From: Acetobacterium tundrae
Lineage (GTDB): Bacteria; Bacillota; Clostridia; Eubacteriales; Eubacteriaceae
Assembly: GCF_008086615.1 (NCBI RefSeq)
Contig: NZ_RXYB01000002.1
Coordinates: 124,001 to 188,000, forward strand
Direction of reading: 5' to 3'
DNA: 64,000 bases
The translations under genes were made by a program, and so were the position numbers. Shown here one piece after another: positions 1-9,183 of the stretch (its first letter is position 1; every line of letters begins with the position of its first letter). The notes beneath the pieces are model-generated. The model was not told where the DNA came from. It was given only the letters and a program-made list of their open reading frames with translations, and did no database searches.

Positions 1-249
1 ATTTTACTGGCAAAAAGTATTGATGCTGTATATGACTCCGATCCATTAGTCAATCCAGAGGCGAAAAAATATACAGAATTAACATACATTGATGTGCTGA
101 ACAAAGGCTTGAAGGTTATGGATTCCACTGCAACATCACTGTGTATGGATAATCACATTCCCATTCTAGTATTTGGTTTAAATGAACCGAAAAATATTTT
201 ACGTGCCGTTATGGGCGAAAAAATCGGAACAATTATTCAGGAGGTTTAG
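1..249 (+). CDS. pyrH: UMP kinase, C-terminal part
   Basis: The last 82 codons of UMP kinase, which phosphorylates UMP to UDP in pyrimidine nucleotide synthesis. The gene enters from the left edge in frame 1 and stops at TAG 247-249. The visible tail has the family block [18 protein letters not shown] and the usual ending GEKIGTIIQ. It is followed after 3 bases by frr, the standard bacterial pyrH-frr pair; the frr ribosome binding site (GGAGG) lies inside the last pyrH codons, so the two are probably translationally coupled. N-terminal half and promoter lie outside the window. Confidence 0.95.
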   Translation: MLLAKSIDAVYDSDPLVNPEAKKYTELTYIDVLNKGLKVMDSTATSLCMDNHIPILVFGLNEPKNILRAVMGEKIGTIIQEV

Positions 250-252
250 AAG

Positions 253-810
253 ATGGTAAATGAGATTAAGGCAACAACAAATGAGAAAATGGAAAAAGCA
301 CTGATAAATCTAAACGAAAGTTTAGGCAGTTTAAGGGCAGGTCGAGCGAATCCCCGGATACTTGACAGAGTCATGGTAGATTATTATGGCTCACCAACCA
401 GCTTAAATCAGCTTGCCAACATCAGTACGCCTGAGGCGAGAATGATTGTCATACAACCCTATGATGCCACGTCAATATCAGCCATAGAAAAAGGCATTCT
501 TAAATCCGATCTTGGTTTTAACCCATCAAATGATGGCAAAATCATCCGTTTGCTGATTCCACAGCTTACCGAAGAACGCCGCAAAGAATTAGTTAAACTG
601 GTTAAAAAATATGGCGAAGAATGTAAGGTAACAATGCGAAATATCCGCAGACATGCCATACAGGATTTGAAAGATGGCCAAAAAGAAGGATTGATCACCG
701 AAGATGATTTAAAACAGGGTGAGAAGGAAATCCAAAAAGTAACGGACGATGAGATTAAAAACATTGAACAGATTCTAAAAGATAAAGAGATCGAAATTTT
801 AGAAGTTTAG
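253..810 (+). CDS. frr: Ribosome recycling factor
   Basis: A 185-residue protein of the usual family length. RRF acts with EF-G in the cytoplasm to split post-termination ribosomes. The family signature [21 protein letters not shown] is visible near residues 25-45, along with the charged C-terminal three-helix-bundle segment (LVKKYGEE..., RNIRRHA). The ATG at 253 follows GGAGG at good spacing. It is co-transcribed with pyrH and is followed by a 10-bp hairpin. In many Firmicutes uppS-cdsA-dxr-rseP-ispG-polC come next; here the next gene is rimP. Confidence 0.97.
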   Translation: MVNEIKATTNEKMEKALINLNESLGSLRAGRANPRILDRVMVDYYGSPTSLNQLANISTPEARMIVIQPYDATSISAIEKGILKSDLGFNPSNDGKIIRLLIPQLTEERRKELVKLVKKYGEECKVTMRNIRRHAIQDLKDGQKEGLITEDDLKQGEKEIQKVTDDEIKNIEQILKDKEIEILEV

Positions 811-866
811 TTGTTTTTATGAGATATGATTTTTTTAATTGTTTATTCAATTAAATAGTATTTCAT

Positions 867-890
867 TAAGAGTGGGGAGACCCACTCTTA
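867..890 (+). terminator. Hairpin after frr, probable terminator
   Basis: TAAGAGTGGG (867-876), loop GAGA, CCCACTCTTA (881-890): a perfect 10-bp stem with a tetraloop. The downstream bases ACTATTTTAC are only moderately T-rich, so termination may be incomplete. The remainder of the 246-base frr-rimP spacer (891-1056) holds no ORF or RNA that I recognise. Confidence 0.6.
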
Positions 891-1056
891 ACTATTTTAC
901 GCGCAGGCACAGGTCAAACAAATGCTTATATTCAGATAATAAAGACTGCCCGGGACCCAATGCTAAACGCGCCTATAGGGTGACTCTTTTAAGGCAGGCG
1001 GTTAACTATTAATTTAAAGATTGATAAATACACAATTATAACAAAAAGGATTAACT

Positions 1057-1548
1057 ATGAAAAAAATATCTAAAGAAGTTTTTTTAGAAGAACTGATTGC
1101 TCCAGTTGTAGAATCACTTGATTATGAATTAGCGGATCTCACCTTTGAAAAAGGTGGAAAAGATTGGTACTTAATTCTCTATATTGATTCAGAAAAAGGT
1201 ATCACAATGGACGACTGCGAAAAAGTCAGCCGAAAAGTGAGTGAAGTTTTAGACGAAAAAGATCCGATTGAACAAGGCTATTTTTTGGAAGTCTCTTCTC
1301 CGGGGATTGATCGGCCATTGAAAAAAGACCGGCATTTTATGGCGAGTATCAATAAGAAAATTGCCATTCATCTTTTTGCACCTTTAAATGGGAAGAAAGA
1401 TTTTCAAGGGGTATTAAAGACATATACACCTGAAGCTCTTTCCCTTGAACTTGAAACAGGTGAAATATTAGAACTGGAAAATAATAAAATAGCAAAAGCA
1501 AATCTATTGGATGAGTTAAATTTTAATCCTCATCCAACTGCTGAATAA
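1057..1548 (+). CDS. rimP: Ribosome maturation factor RimP
   Basis: A 163-residue protein needed for 30S subunit maturation. The N-terminal domain has the motif YLILYIDSEKGITMDDCEKVSRKVSEVLD-like region (residues about 38-70) and the family hallmark FLEVSSPGIDRPLKK near residues 77-92; a C-terminal SH3-like domain follows. Start ATG 1057 has an AAGGA site about 8 bases upstream. It opens the rimP-nusA-rnpM-infB-rbfA cluster, the classic nusA operon. Confidence 0.96.
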   Translation: MKKISKEVFLEELIAPVVESLDYELADLTFEKGGKDWYLILYIDSEKGITMDDCEKVSRKVSEVLDEKDPIEQGYFLEVSSPGIDRPLKKDRHFMASINKKIAIHLFAPLNGKKDFQGVLKTYTPEALSLELETGEILELENNKIAKANLLDELNFNPHPTAE

Positions 1549-1571
1549 CATGGAAGGCGGAAAAAACAATT

Positions 1572-2801
1572 ATGAATGCGGAGTTTATTAGAGCTCTAGA
1601 TGTAATTCAAGAAGAGAAATCAATTGATAAAGAAGAATTAATTCAAGCCATTGAGGCAGCGATCACCACGGCATATAAAAAAAATTATGGAAATGCACAT
1701 AATGTGGAAATTAATATTGATCGTGAATCCGGGGATATTCAAGTATACGCGATGAAAGAAATTGTCGAAATACCGGAAAATGATCAAAATCAGATTTCAC
1801 TCGATAAAGCTAGAGAAATTGATCCGAACTATAATATCGGAGACTTCTTTCGTAAAGAAGTAAGACCCAGAGATTTTGGCAGAATTGCTGCACAAAATGC
1901 AAAACAGCTAATTATTCAGCGAATTAAAGAGGCTGAACGAAATATCATTTATAATGATTATCTTGAAAGACAAGATGAAGTTTTAACCGGAATTATCAAA
2001 CGGGTTGAAAAAGGTGTTGTTTATGTTGAAGTTGGAAAACTTGAAGCAGTGATGTTGCCATCGGAACAAATACCGGGAGAAGCATATGACATTAACCAAA
2101 GAATAAAAGTATATTTATTGATGGTTAAGAAAACAACAAAAGGTCCTCAGGTTAATGTATCAAGAACCCATCCAGGATTAGTGAAACGCTTGTTTGAATC
2201 AGAAGTACCCGAAATATTTGATGGTATTGTGGACATTATTTCCATATCCCGAGAAGCCGGTTCGAGAACAAAGGTGGCTGTAAAAGCCAATGATCCGAGT
2301 ATTGATCCAGTTGGAGCTTGTGTCGGACAAAAGGGCGTTCGGGTACAAAATATCATTAATGAATTAAGAGGAGAAAAGATCGATGTCATTAAATGGAGTG
2401 AAAATATCGATGAGTATCTTTCAAATGCATTAAGCCCGGCAAAAGTTGTTCAAGTTTTACCGAATAAAGATGAAAAGGCAGCCATTGCCATTGTGGACGA
2501 TTATCAACTTTCACTGGCAATTGGTAAAGAAGGACAGAATGTAAGGTTAGCAGCAAAACTTACCGGTTGGAAAATTGATATTAAAAGCAAACTTGATTAT
2601 GCCAGCAAATATCAGATTGATAAAAAATCAGATAATGAAAATGAAGATATTCTATTAGAACTAAAAGAAGAACTCGAGTTGGAAGAACTTGAGGTGGCAG
2701 AAGAACTTGACTTTGCGGAAAACCTTGAATTAGTAGAAGAACCTGAACCAGAACCAGAACCAGAACCTAAACTTGCAGATGAGCTTGAGCTAGAAAGTTA
2801 A
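1572..2801 (+). CDS. nusA: Transcription termination/antitermination factor NusA
   Basis: A 409-residue RNA polymerase-associated factor for pausing, termination and antitermination. In order: N-terminal RNAP-binding domain, S1 domain (GIIKRVEKGVVYVEVGKLEAV region, about residues 138-200), KH1 (DPVGACVGQKGVRVQNI) and KH2 (LSLAIGKEGQNVRLAAKLTG). The usual Gram-positive protein ends soon after KH2; here about 45 extra very acidic residues follow (nt 2654-2798), made of EL/EP-rich runs, the last encoded by a short tandem GAACCA repeat. Second gene of the nusA operon, 23 bases after rimP. Confidence 0.97.
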   Translation: MNAEFIRALDVIQEEKSIDKEELIQAIEAAITTAYKKNYGNAHNVEINIDRESGDIQVYAMKEIVEIPENDQNQISLDKAREIDPNYNIGDFFRKEVRPRDFGRIAAQNAKQLIIQRIKEAERNIIYNDYLERQDEVLTGIIKRVEKGVVYVEVGKLEAVMLPSEQIPGEAYDINQRIKVYLLMVKKTTKGPQVNVSRTHPGLVKRLFESEVPEIFDGIVDIISISREAGSRTKVAVKANDPSIDPVGACVGQKGVRVQNIINELRGEKIDVIKWSENIDEYLSNALSPAKVVQVLPNKDEKAAIAIVDDYQLSLAIGKEGQNVRLAAKLTGWKIDIKSKLDYASKYQIDKKSDNENEDILLELKEELELEELEVAEELDFAENLELVEEPEPEPEPEPKLADELELES

Positions 2802-2811
2802 AGGTTTAATC

Positions 2812-2840
2812 AATATTATAGCTTTTTATGCTATAATATT
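2812..2840 (+). other. AT-rich hairpin between nusA and rnpM
   Basis: AATATTATAGC (2812-2822) pairs perfectly with GCTATAATATT (2830-2840) across a 7-base loop. No T-run follows on the + strand, so it is unlikely to be a strong terminator; it may be a processing or stability element. The right arm contains TATAAT (2832-2837) but I see no convincing -35. Confidence 0.4.
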
Positions 2841-2869
2841 AAAAAAGATCGATGTCAGAGAGGTAATAT

Positions 2870-3145
2870 ATGAAAAAAATTCCACAGAGAACCTGTGTTA
2901 TATGCCATTCGAAATTTGATAAACGGGACTTATTAAGGATTGTGTCAGATAAATCTGGAGAAATTTTTTTTGATTCCACGGGAAAAGCGAATGGACGTGG
3001 CGCCTATGTGTGCACATCCGAAGCTTGCGTGGATCAATTTTTGAATAAAAATTACCTGGAACGTGCATTTAAAAGAAAAGTAGATAAGGAAGTTGTTGAT
3101 GCCGTTCGTCAGCAGCTAATGGAAAAAGTAAAAATGAACAAATAA
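2870..3145 (+). CDS. rnpM: RnpM/YlxR family RNA-binding protein (DUF448)
   Basis: A 91-residue protein of the YlxR family, in B. subtilis reported as a modulator of RNase P. The N-terminus KIPQRTCVICHSKFDKRDLL and the motif GKANGRGAYVC are characteristic. It sits between nusA and infB as usual. The L7Ae-like ylxQ gene that normally follows in Bacillus is absent: infB starts 29 bases later. Start ATG 2870 is preceded by GAGAGG. Confidence 0.93.
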   Translation: MKKIPQRTCVICHSKFDKRDLLRIVSDKSGEIFFDSTGKANGRGAYVCTSEACVDQFLNKNYLERAFKRKVDKEVVDAVRQQLMEKVKMNK

Positions 3146-3174
3146 ATAAATAAAAATTTGAAGGGAGGAATAAT

Positions 3175-5430
3175 ATGTCAAAATTAAGAGTATACGATTT
3201 TGCAAAAAAATATAATATCCCCAGCAAGGAATTCGTAGCTATTTTAAATAAACACAATATTCCTGTAAAAAATCATATGAGTGCCCTGACTGATCAACAA
3301 GTAGCCGAGTTTGAAGAGAAATTTGATAAAGATAAATATCTGGCGGATTTAGAAGCAGATAATAAAAAAGAAGTTTCACAAGATAATGAGAATCAAAAGT
3401 TTCAAAGCACATCAAAAAAAGAAACTCAAACCGGAAAAGTACCACCAAAAGTACCACAAAAGGCACCACAAAAAAATCAAAGCAATCAAAGCAATCAAAG
3501 CAATCAAAAAAGTCAAAAAAATACAGGGGGCAATGTGCCTAAGAAAACAGAAGATAAAAAACGACCGGTATCGGCAAACCAGGGACAACAACCTAAGGTG
3601 AGAGATCATAGCAAAAAAGAAAAAACGGCACGAAGCGTTTACAAACGAATTAAGGATGAAAAAAAGAAAACAGTTCAATTGAATCAAGTTTTTGAAATTC
3701 CTGACATTCTAACCGTTGGGGAACTTGCTGAAATTCTCGAATTAAACGCAACGGATATCATCAAAACATTGATGGCGTCTGGTTCCATGGTTAACATCAA
3801 TCAAGAAATTGATTATGAAACAGCTGCCATCGTCGCAGCCGAATTTGACCTTGAAGTTGAGGCTATTGAAATTGAAGATGTGGTTTCCAAAATTCTTGAG
3901 GAATATGACGAAGAAGAAACTGGAAATGAAGTATTGCGGCCTCCAGTTGTCACCGTTATGGGACATGTTGATCACGGGAAAACATCATTGCTTGACCGTA
4001 TTCGTAAAGCCAATGTAATTGCGGGAGAAGCAGGAGGCATTACTCAGCATATTGGAGCCTACACTGTAAATATCAAAAAACAAGCCATTACCTTTATTGA
4101 TACACCTGGACATGAAGCTTTTACAGCGATGCGTTCTAGAGGGGCACAAATAACGGATATTGCGGTATTGGTTGTTGCGGCGGATGATGGTGTCATGCCA
4201 CAGACAATTGAGGCAATTAATCATGCTAAGGCGGCCGGTGTTCCAATTCTGGTTGCCATTAACAAAATTGATAAACCGGGAGCAAATCCTGATCGCGTCA
4301 AACAAGAATTAACAGAATATGGCCTTGTCGTTGAAGAATGGGGCGGAGAAACGATCGCCGTTTTGGTTTCAGCAAAAACAGGCGAAGGAATTGACGCACT
4401 ATTAGAGATGATTATACTGATGGCTGAGGTAGAAGAATTAAAAGCGGATCCAACACGTGAAGCCAGAGGAACAGTTATTGAAGCGCAGGTGAAACGGGGC
4501 AAAGGTCCAGTAGCATCTTTACTTGTTCAACAAGGAACCTTGCATGTCGGGGACTGCATTCTTACTGGCATAACCTATGGTAAGATTAAAGCCATGATTG
4601 ACGATAAAGGGAAACGACTTAAAAAAGCCGGACCTTCTACACCCGTTGAAATTTCGGGTTTATCCGATATTCCGATAGCTGGCGATGATTTTATTGTGCT
4701 GGAAAATGAAAAAGAAGCTCGACAATTGGCAGAAAAACGAAAAGATATGCAAAAAGGAGAACGACAACGTCGTTCAAATATTTCATTGGATGATCTTTTC
4801 AGCCAGATCCAGGATGGTAATATCCAAGATGTTAATATTATCATCAAAGCAGATGTTCAGGGGTCAATCGAAGCAATTAAGCAATCACTGGAAAAACTTG
4901 ATAATGAATCGGTACGAATCAATGTGATCCATGGTGCCGTAGGTGCTATTAATGAGACCGATGTTATGCTGGCAGCGACTTCAAATGCCATTGTGATCGG
5001 CTTTAATGTAAGACCTGATAAGAATGCTGTTAAACTTGCTGAAACGGAAGATGTTGATATTCGACTTTACCGAGTCATTTATGACGCTGTTGAAGATATT
5101 AAGAAAGCCATGGAAGGCATGCTTGCACCTGAATTCCGGGAAAAAGTCATGGGTAATGCAGAGGTCAGAGAAGTATTCAAAATACCTAGCATTGGTACCA
5201 TCGCCGGAACCTATATAACAGATGGAAAAATCAACCGAAATGATGATGTTCGAATTATCAGGGATGGCATTGTTGTATTTGAGGGGAAAATTGCTTCAAT
5301 GAGACGTTTTAAGGATGATGTAAAAGAAGTTAATTCCGGCTATGAATGTGGTATTGGAATCGAAAAATACAACGATTTAAAAGTTGGCGATAACATCGAA
5401 GCATTTACAATGGAAAAAATCGAAAGATAG
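3175..5430 (+). CDS. infB: Translation initiation factor IF-2
   Basis: A 751-residue GTPase that places initiator tRNA on the 30S subunit. In order: IF2_N domain (residues 1-55), a low-complexity K/Q/N/S-rich linker with a tandem NQS run (nt about 3476-3510), a second IF2_N domain, then the G domain with [14 protein letters not shown] (G1), DTPGHEAF (G3) and [10 protein letters not shown] (G4), followed by domains II, III and the fMet-tRNA-binding C-terminal domain. Ribosome binding site GGGAGG precedes ATG 3175. Followed by rbfA, matching the conserved order. Confidence 0.98.
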   Translation: MSKLRVYDFAKKYNIPSKEFVAILNKHNIPVKNHMSALTDQQVAEFEEKFDKDKYLADLEADNKKEVSQDNENQKFQSTSKKETQTGKVPPKVPQKAPQKNQSNQSNQSNQKSQKNTGGNVPKKTEDKKRPVSANQGQQPKVRDHSKKEKTARSVYKRIKDEKKKTVQLNQVFEIPDILTVGELAEILELNATDIIKTLMASGSMVNINQEIDYETAAIVAAEFDLEVEAIEIEDVVSKILEEYDEEETGNEVLRPPVVTVMGHVDHGKTSLLDRIRKANVIAGEAGGITQHIGAYTVNIKKQAITFIDTPGHEAFTAMRSRGAQITDIAVLVVAADDGVMPQTIEAINHAKAAGVPILVAINKIDKPGANPDRVKQELTEYGLVVEEWGGETIAVLVSAKTGEGIDALLEMIILMAEVEELKADPTREARGTVIEAQVKRGKGPVASLLVQQGTLHVGDCILTGITYGKIKAMIDDKGKRLKKAGPSTPVEISGLSDIPIAGDDFIVLENEKEARQLAEKRKDMQKGERQRRSNISLDDLFSQIQDGNIQDVNIIIKADVQGSIEAIKQSLEKLDNESVRINVIHGAVGAINETDVMLAATSNAIVIGFNVRPDKNAVKLAETEDVDIRLYRVIYDAVEDIKKAMEGMLAPEFREKVMGNAEVREVFKIPSIGTIAGTYITDGKINRNDDVRIIRDGIVVFEGKIASMRRFKDDVKEVNSGYECGIGIEKYNDLKVGDNIEAFTMEKIER

Positions 5431-5448
5431 ACAAATGTCCTATCTTTC
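5422..5448 (+). other. Hairpin overlapping the infB stop
   Basis: GAAAGATAG (5422-5430, containing the infB stop) pairs perfectly with CTATCTTTC (5440-5448), loop 9 bases. There is no T-run and rbfA's Shine-Dalgarno (AAGGAGG) follows at once, so a role in mRNA processing or in tuning rbfA translation is more likely than termination. Confidence 0.4.
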
Positions 5449-5469
5449 ATACTGAAGGAGGTCAATGAT

Positions 5470-5871
5470 ATGGCATCTCATCGCAACGAAAAAATTAACG
5501 GACAAATTCAAAGAGAATTGAGTCTGATCATTATACATAAAATGAAGGATACTCGAATCAGAGACAGCAATGTCAGCATTACCAGGGTTAGGGCAACTCC
5601 GGATCTCAAGACAGCGACTGTTTATGTCAGTATCTTTGGAGATGAAGCCCAGAAAAAAGCGGTAGTTGAATTGTTGAATAATGCCAAAAGCTTTTTAAGA
5701 TCCAGTCTTGGAAAAGTGATTACCGTTCATTCGGTACCGGCATTGATATTTGAAATTGATGATTCAGTGGAATACGGAATGCATATCGAATCAATTTTAA
5801 AAAGTTTGAAGGATGATAAAGAAATAAAAGATGATACAGAATCGAAGGAAGATAATGAAGAAAATTCCTGA
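5470..5871 (+). CDS. rbfA: 30S ribosome-binding factor RbfA
   Basis: A 133-residue type-II KH-fold protein that binds the 30S subunit during late 16S rRNA maturation and cold adaptation. Visible family features: N-terminal RNEKINGQIQRELSLII, the central VSITRVRATPDLKTATVYVS strand region and IFEIDDSVEYGMHIESIL. It ends in an acidic tail. AAGGAGG lies 7 bases before ATG 5470. Its last 17 bases overlap nrnA, so the two are probably coupled. Confidence 0.96.
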   Translation: MASHRNEKINGQIQRELSLIIIHKMKDTRIRDSNVSITRVRATPDLKTATVYVSIFGDEAQKKAVVELLNNAKSFLRSSLGKVITVHSVPALIFEIDDSVEYGMHIESILKSLKDDKEIKDDTESKEDNEENS

Positions 5872-6823
5872 TGAAATAATAGAATGCCTGAAAGAAAACC
5901 AAAACTTTTTGATTTTACTTCATCAAAAACCTGACGGCGACGCGATTGGATCTGCGGTAGCCATGGGAAAGGGTTTGAAGCAGTTGAATAAATCCGTTGA
6001 CTATTATATCGAGCTTCCGATTGAAGATAAATTACTTTTCTTCAATGAGATCGCGTGTTTTAATCAACAACTGAAAGAAAGCTATGACGTCATTTTATAT
6101 ATGGATTGCTCTACTGGTGAATTTGCATTTTCACCTAAAAAAATGCCAAAAACAAAAGTGAAATTAGTCATTGACCACCATAAAAGCAATGCTCATTACG
6201 GTGATCTTAACTTCGTTGAAATTACCGGAGCGACGGCCGAAATTGTATTTCGTATCCTGCGGGCATTGGATGTTAAAATTGACGAGGAGATGGCGGATGC
6301 GATTTTTACAGCAATTTCAACCGATACGGGAAGTTTTCAATTTTCCAACGTGACGACTGATACGCACATCATTGCAAGTGAACTTTATAAAGTCAAACCA
6401 AGCTATGCCAATCTTTCAAAAAGGCTTCATAGTCAAAAGAATATGGATCAAATGAAAATGACCGGGGCAGCCATACATTCCTTAGAAATTCTGGACTGTG
6501 TGCCCATTGCCTTCATGGTTTTAGATTATGATACCATTACGAAGTTTGGCGGAAGCATTAATATCAGCGATGATGTTGCAAATGTCGGTCAAAATACCAT
6601 TGGGGTAGATATTACAGCCCTATTAAAAGAAGTCAGACCAGGAGAATACCGAGTGTCGCTTCGTGCAAAATTCCCATATGATATTCATAAAATTGCCTTA
6701 AAATATGGTGGCGGTGGACACGAGCGAGCCGCAGGTTTTAATTTTACTGGTGATATTGAACTTTTAAAGGAAGATCTGATGGAAGTTTATAAAGAGCAAA
6801 GTGAACAATATGAAACAGTATAA
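5855..6823 (+). CDS. nrnA: Bifunctional oligoribonuclease / pAp phosphatase NrnA (DHH family)
   Basis: A DHH/DHHA1 phosphoesterase of about 322 residues that degrades nanoRNAs and dephosphorylates pAp. Visible: HQKPDGDAIGSAVAMG near the N-terminus, the metal-binding VIDHH motif, TAISTDTGSFQF, and the C-terminal DHHA1 motif KYGGGGHERAAGF. I chose ATG 5855 (MKKIPDEI) because AAGGAAG precedes it; an in-frame start at 5831 would lie deep inside rbfA without a site. Gene order rbfA-nrnA-truB-ribF is typical for Firmicutes. Confidence 0.93.
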   Translation: MKKIPDEIIECLKENQNFLILLHQKPDGDAIGSAVAMGKGLKQLNKSVDYYIELPIEDKLLFFNEIACFNQQLKESYDVILYMDCSTGEFAFSPKKMPKTKVKLVIDHHKSNAHYGDLNFVEITGATAEIVFRILRALDVKIDEEMADAIFTAISTDTGSFQFSNVTTDTHIIASELYKVKPSYANLSKRLHSQKNMDQMKMTGAAIHSLEILDCVPIAFMVLDYDTITKFGGSINISDDVANVGQNTIGVDITALLKEVRPGEYRVSLRAKFPYDIHKIALKYGGGGHERAAGFNFTGDIELLKEDLMEVYKEQSEQYETV

Positions 6824-7730
6824 TGGTTATCTCAATGTTTATAAAGAGAAAGGGATGACATCCCACGATGTTGTCTTTAAAACCCGGAAGATATTGAAAA
6901 CTAAAAAAATAGGACATACAGGAACTCTTGATCCAGATGCTGAAGGAGTTCTTGTTCTATGTATTGGCAAAGCGACAAAAATGGTCGAGTACATTACCGA
7001 TCATGAAAAAGTCTATGAAGCAGAAGTGGTGTTGGGGATGGAAACAGACACCTGCGATCTGTCTGGAACTGTTGTTAACGAGCAACCGGACATGGGCATT
7101 ACTCAAGCAGTCTTTCAAAAAGCATTAGAGCAATTTTCCGGAACAATTTCACAAAAACCACCCATCTACTCAGCGATTCGCGTGAATGGAAAAAAGCTTT
7201 ACCACTACGCCAGAAATGGTGAGAAGGTTGAAATACCGAGCCGACTCGTTCATATATCCAAACTTTCTTTATTGGAATTTTCAGAAAAGACTCAGAGAGC
7301 TATAATACAGGTAACCTGTTCAAAAGGCACCTATATGCGTTCATTATGCCGGGATATCGGTACAGCACTGGGAACATACGGGTGTATGGGACATTTGATC
7401 CGTCATCAGGTTGGGGATTTCCTAATTGAAGAAGCACTTAAATTATCTGAAATTGAAGAAAAAGTGTCGAATGATCAATTAGATGCGCATATTTATCCTT
7501 TAGCATATTCTCTTGATGGATACAAACGGATAACTGCTACAGAAGACGGAAAAAAATTTTTAATTAATGGTAACAAGCTTTATCAGTGGAATGTAGTGGA
7601 ATCGTTTGATGAGTTTAAACCATCAGAAATAATACGGTTATATGATAATGAAAAATTGGTGGGAATGGGCAAGTTCTATTTTTGTGATGATGAAGACGGA
7701 AACTATGTAAAACCCAGCAAATTATTGTGA
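6810..7730 (+). CDS. truB: tRNA pseudouridine(55) synthase TruB
   Basis: About 306 residues. Makes pseudouridine 55 in the T-loop of tRNAs. Motif GHTGTLDPDAEGVLVLCIGKATK carries the catalytic aspartate (about residue 41); KPPIYSAIRVNGKKLYHYAR and the SKGTYMRSLCRDIG block are also present, then a C-terminal PUA-like region. Start: ATG 6810 gives the normal N-terminus; a GTG at 6801 is also in frame. Either start overlaps the end of nrnA, and neither has a strong ribosome binding site, which suggests coupling to nrnA translation. Confidence 0.95.
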   Translation: MKQYNGYLNVYKEKGMTSHDVVFKTRKILKTKKIGHTGTLDPDAEGVLVLCIGKATKMVEYITDHEKVYEAEVVLGMETDTCDLSGTVVNEQPDMGITQAVFQKALEQFSGTISQKPPIYSAIRVNGKKLYHYARNGEKVEIPSRLVHISKLSLLEFSEKTQRAIIQVTCSKGTYMRSLCRDIGTALGTYGCMGHLIRHQVGDFLIEEALKLSEIEEKVSNDQLDAHIYPLAYSLDGYKRITATEDGKKFLINGNKLYQWNVVESFDEFKPSEIIRLYDNEKLVGMGKFYFCDDEDGNYVKPSKLL

Positions 7731-7739
7731 GGAAAATTT

Positions 7740-8648
7740 ATGACAAAGACCTTATATCATGGAGAAGAAATTGTTTTGGCACTGGGCTTTTTTGACGGTG
7801 TACACCGGGGACATCAGGCCCTTCTGAAAAAAACAAAAGAAATTGGCAATCAATTAGGATTGAAGACCGGGGTGATGACCTTTAACGAACACCCCCTTGA
7901 ACTTATTTTTCCAAATTACACACCATGGTTGATTACTTCAAACACCGAAAAAGAGTCAATCATGCGCGAATTTGGTTTAGACTACGTATTTTTAAATCCT
8001 TTTACTGAAAGACTGATGAAACTGACTCCTGAAAAATTTATTACTGAATATCTTTTAAAAAAATACAAGGTGAAAACACTCGTAGTGGGATATAATTATA
8101 ATTTTGGTTACAAAGGATCAGGAACGACAGAGATATTAACAGAACTTGGAAAAAAATATGGATTTGCCGTGGAGATTCTCCCCCAATTTATTATTGATGA
8201 GCACTCAGTCAGTTCAACTTTGATCAGAGAGTTGATTAGTTGCGGACAGGTTGAAGAAGTAAAAGATTTTCTGGGACGTGATTATGCGTTAACCGGTAGA
8301 GTTGTTCAGGGGAAAAGGCTGGGACGTCAATACGGAATTCCAACGGCAAATATTAAGTTGGATAAAAAAATAGTTTTACCGAACACTGGGGTTTACTATA
8401 CGCATGTTTATTATAACGGAAGATGCTATAACGGATTAACAAATTTAGGTTGCAATCCAACCTTTGAAAAACATCCTTTTAGCATTGAAACATATATTTA
8501 TGATTTTGATGAGAATATATACGATGAAGAAATAACGATTGTCTTTAAGAATAAAATACGAAATGAGATTAAATTTGATACGATTGACGATTTAGTTGTG
8601 CGAATAAAAAGTGATATCGAAGACATTCAGAAAAATTACATAAAATAA
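7740..8648 (+). CDS. ribF: Bifunctional riboflavin kinase / FAD synthetase
   Basis: 302 residues. Converts riboflavin to FMN and then FAD. The N-terminal nucleotidyltransferase domain shows ALGFFDGVHRGHQALL (HxGH-type motif) and SSTLIRELI; the C-terminal flavokinase domain shows GKRLGRQYGIPTANI, NTGVYYTHV and a TNLGCNPTF-type motif. GAGGA precedes ATG 7740, 9 bases after truB. The standard truB-ribF-rpsO order is kept. Confidence 0.96.
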   Translation: MTKTLYHGEEIVLALGFFDGVHRGHQALLKKTKEIGNQLGLKTGVMTFNEHPLELIFPNYTPWLITSNTEKESIMREFGLDYVFLNPFTERLMKLTPEKFITEYLLKKYKVKTLVVGYNYNFGYKGSGTTEILTELGKKYGFAVEILPQFIIDEHSVSSTLIRELISCGQVEEVKDFLGRDYALTGRVVQGKRLGRQYGIPTANIKLDKKIVLPNTGVYYTHVYYNGRCYNGLTNLGCNPTFEKHPFSIETYIYDFDENIYDEEITIVFKNKIRNEIKFDTIDDLVVRIKSDIEDIQKNYIK

Positions 8649-8653
8649 AATTA

Positions 8654-8682
8654 TTTACATAATTTAGTGTTTATGATACAAT
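8654..8682 (+). promoter_or_regulatory. Promoter of rpsO
   Basis: TTTACA (8654-8659), 17-base spacer, TACAAT (8677-8682), both one base from the sigma-A consensus. It lies just after ribF and gives an rpsO leader of about 80 bases. Confidence 0.6.
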
Positions 8683-8768
8683 TAGCAAGTTAATTCCATT
8701 CACTTGGTTTTTTGAAACTCCAACAAAATACTCGGTCCATGGATAATTTGAAAAATAAGGAGAAAAAA

Positions 8769-9035
8769 ATGATTAGTAAAGAAGTAAAAGAAACAGTAGT
8801 CAATGACTACAAAAGACATGATGGTGACACCGGTTCACCAGAAGTTCAAATTGCATTGCTGACAGCAAGAATAAATGATCTTAACGGACATCTTCAAATT
8901 CACAAAAAAGATCATCACTCACGACGTGGCCTGCTAAAACTTGTAGGACAACGAAGACGATTATTAACTTATTTAAAAGGCAAAGATATCAATCGATATC
9001 GTGAACTAATCCAAAGATTAGGCTTAAGAAAATAA
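8769..9035 (+). CDS. rpsO: 30S ribosomal protein S15
   Basis: 88 residues, the exact usual length. Binds the central domain of 16S rRNA early in 30S assembly. Family blocks [39 protein letters not shown] and [14 protein letters not shown] are complete. I chose ATG 8769 because AAGGAG lies 6 bases upstream; a longer frame from 8712 has no support. It has its own promoter and a strong terminator, and pnp follows as in most bacteria. Confidence 0.98.
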   Translation: MISKEVKETVVNDYKRHDGDTGSPEVQIALLTARINDLNGHLQIHKKDHHSRRGLLKLVGQRRRLLTYLKGKDINRYRELIQRLGLRK

Positions 9036-9039
9036 TTTG

Positions 9040-9067
9040 GGGCGGAGTATTCCGCCCTCTTTTTTTT
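9040..9067 (+). terminator. rpsO terminator
   Basis: GGGCGGA (9040-9046) pairs with TCCGCCC (9051-9057), loop 4 bases, followed by CTCTTTTTTTT. A classic intrinsic terminator. Confidence 0.9.
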
Positions 9068-9074
9068 ACGTGAA

Positions 9075-9159
9075 GGCAATGAGTCAAATGAGTCCTCACA
9101 CTCACTTGACTCATTGCCTGCGAACGGCGGGAAACTCGCAAACGTGTTTCTTGTGGTTA
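9075..9159 (+). repeat. Intergenic repeat, copy A (before pnp)
   Basis: A perfect 13-bp stem GGCAATGAGTCAA (9075-9087) / TTGACTCATTGCC (9106-9118), loop 18 bases, then the block GAAACTCGCAAACGTGTTTC (9131-9150) and TTGTGGTTA. Related blocks occur before ftsK, rnc, lepB and rimM (see findings). It ends 24 bases before the pnp start. Confidence 0.5.
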
Positions 9160-9183
9160 AAATAAATAGAAAGCGAGAAAATA

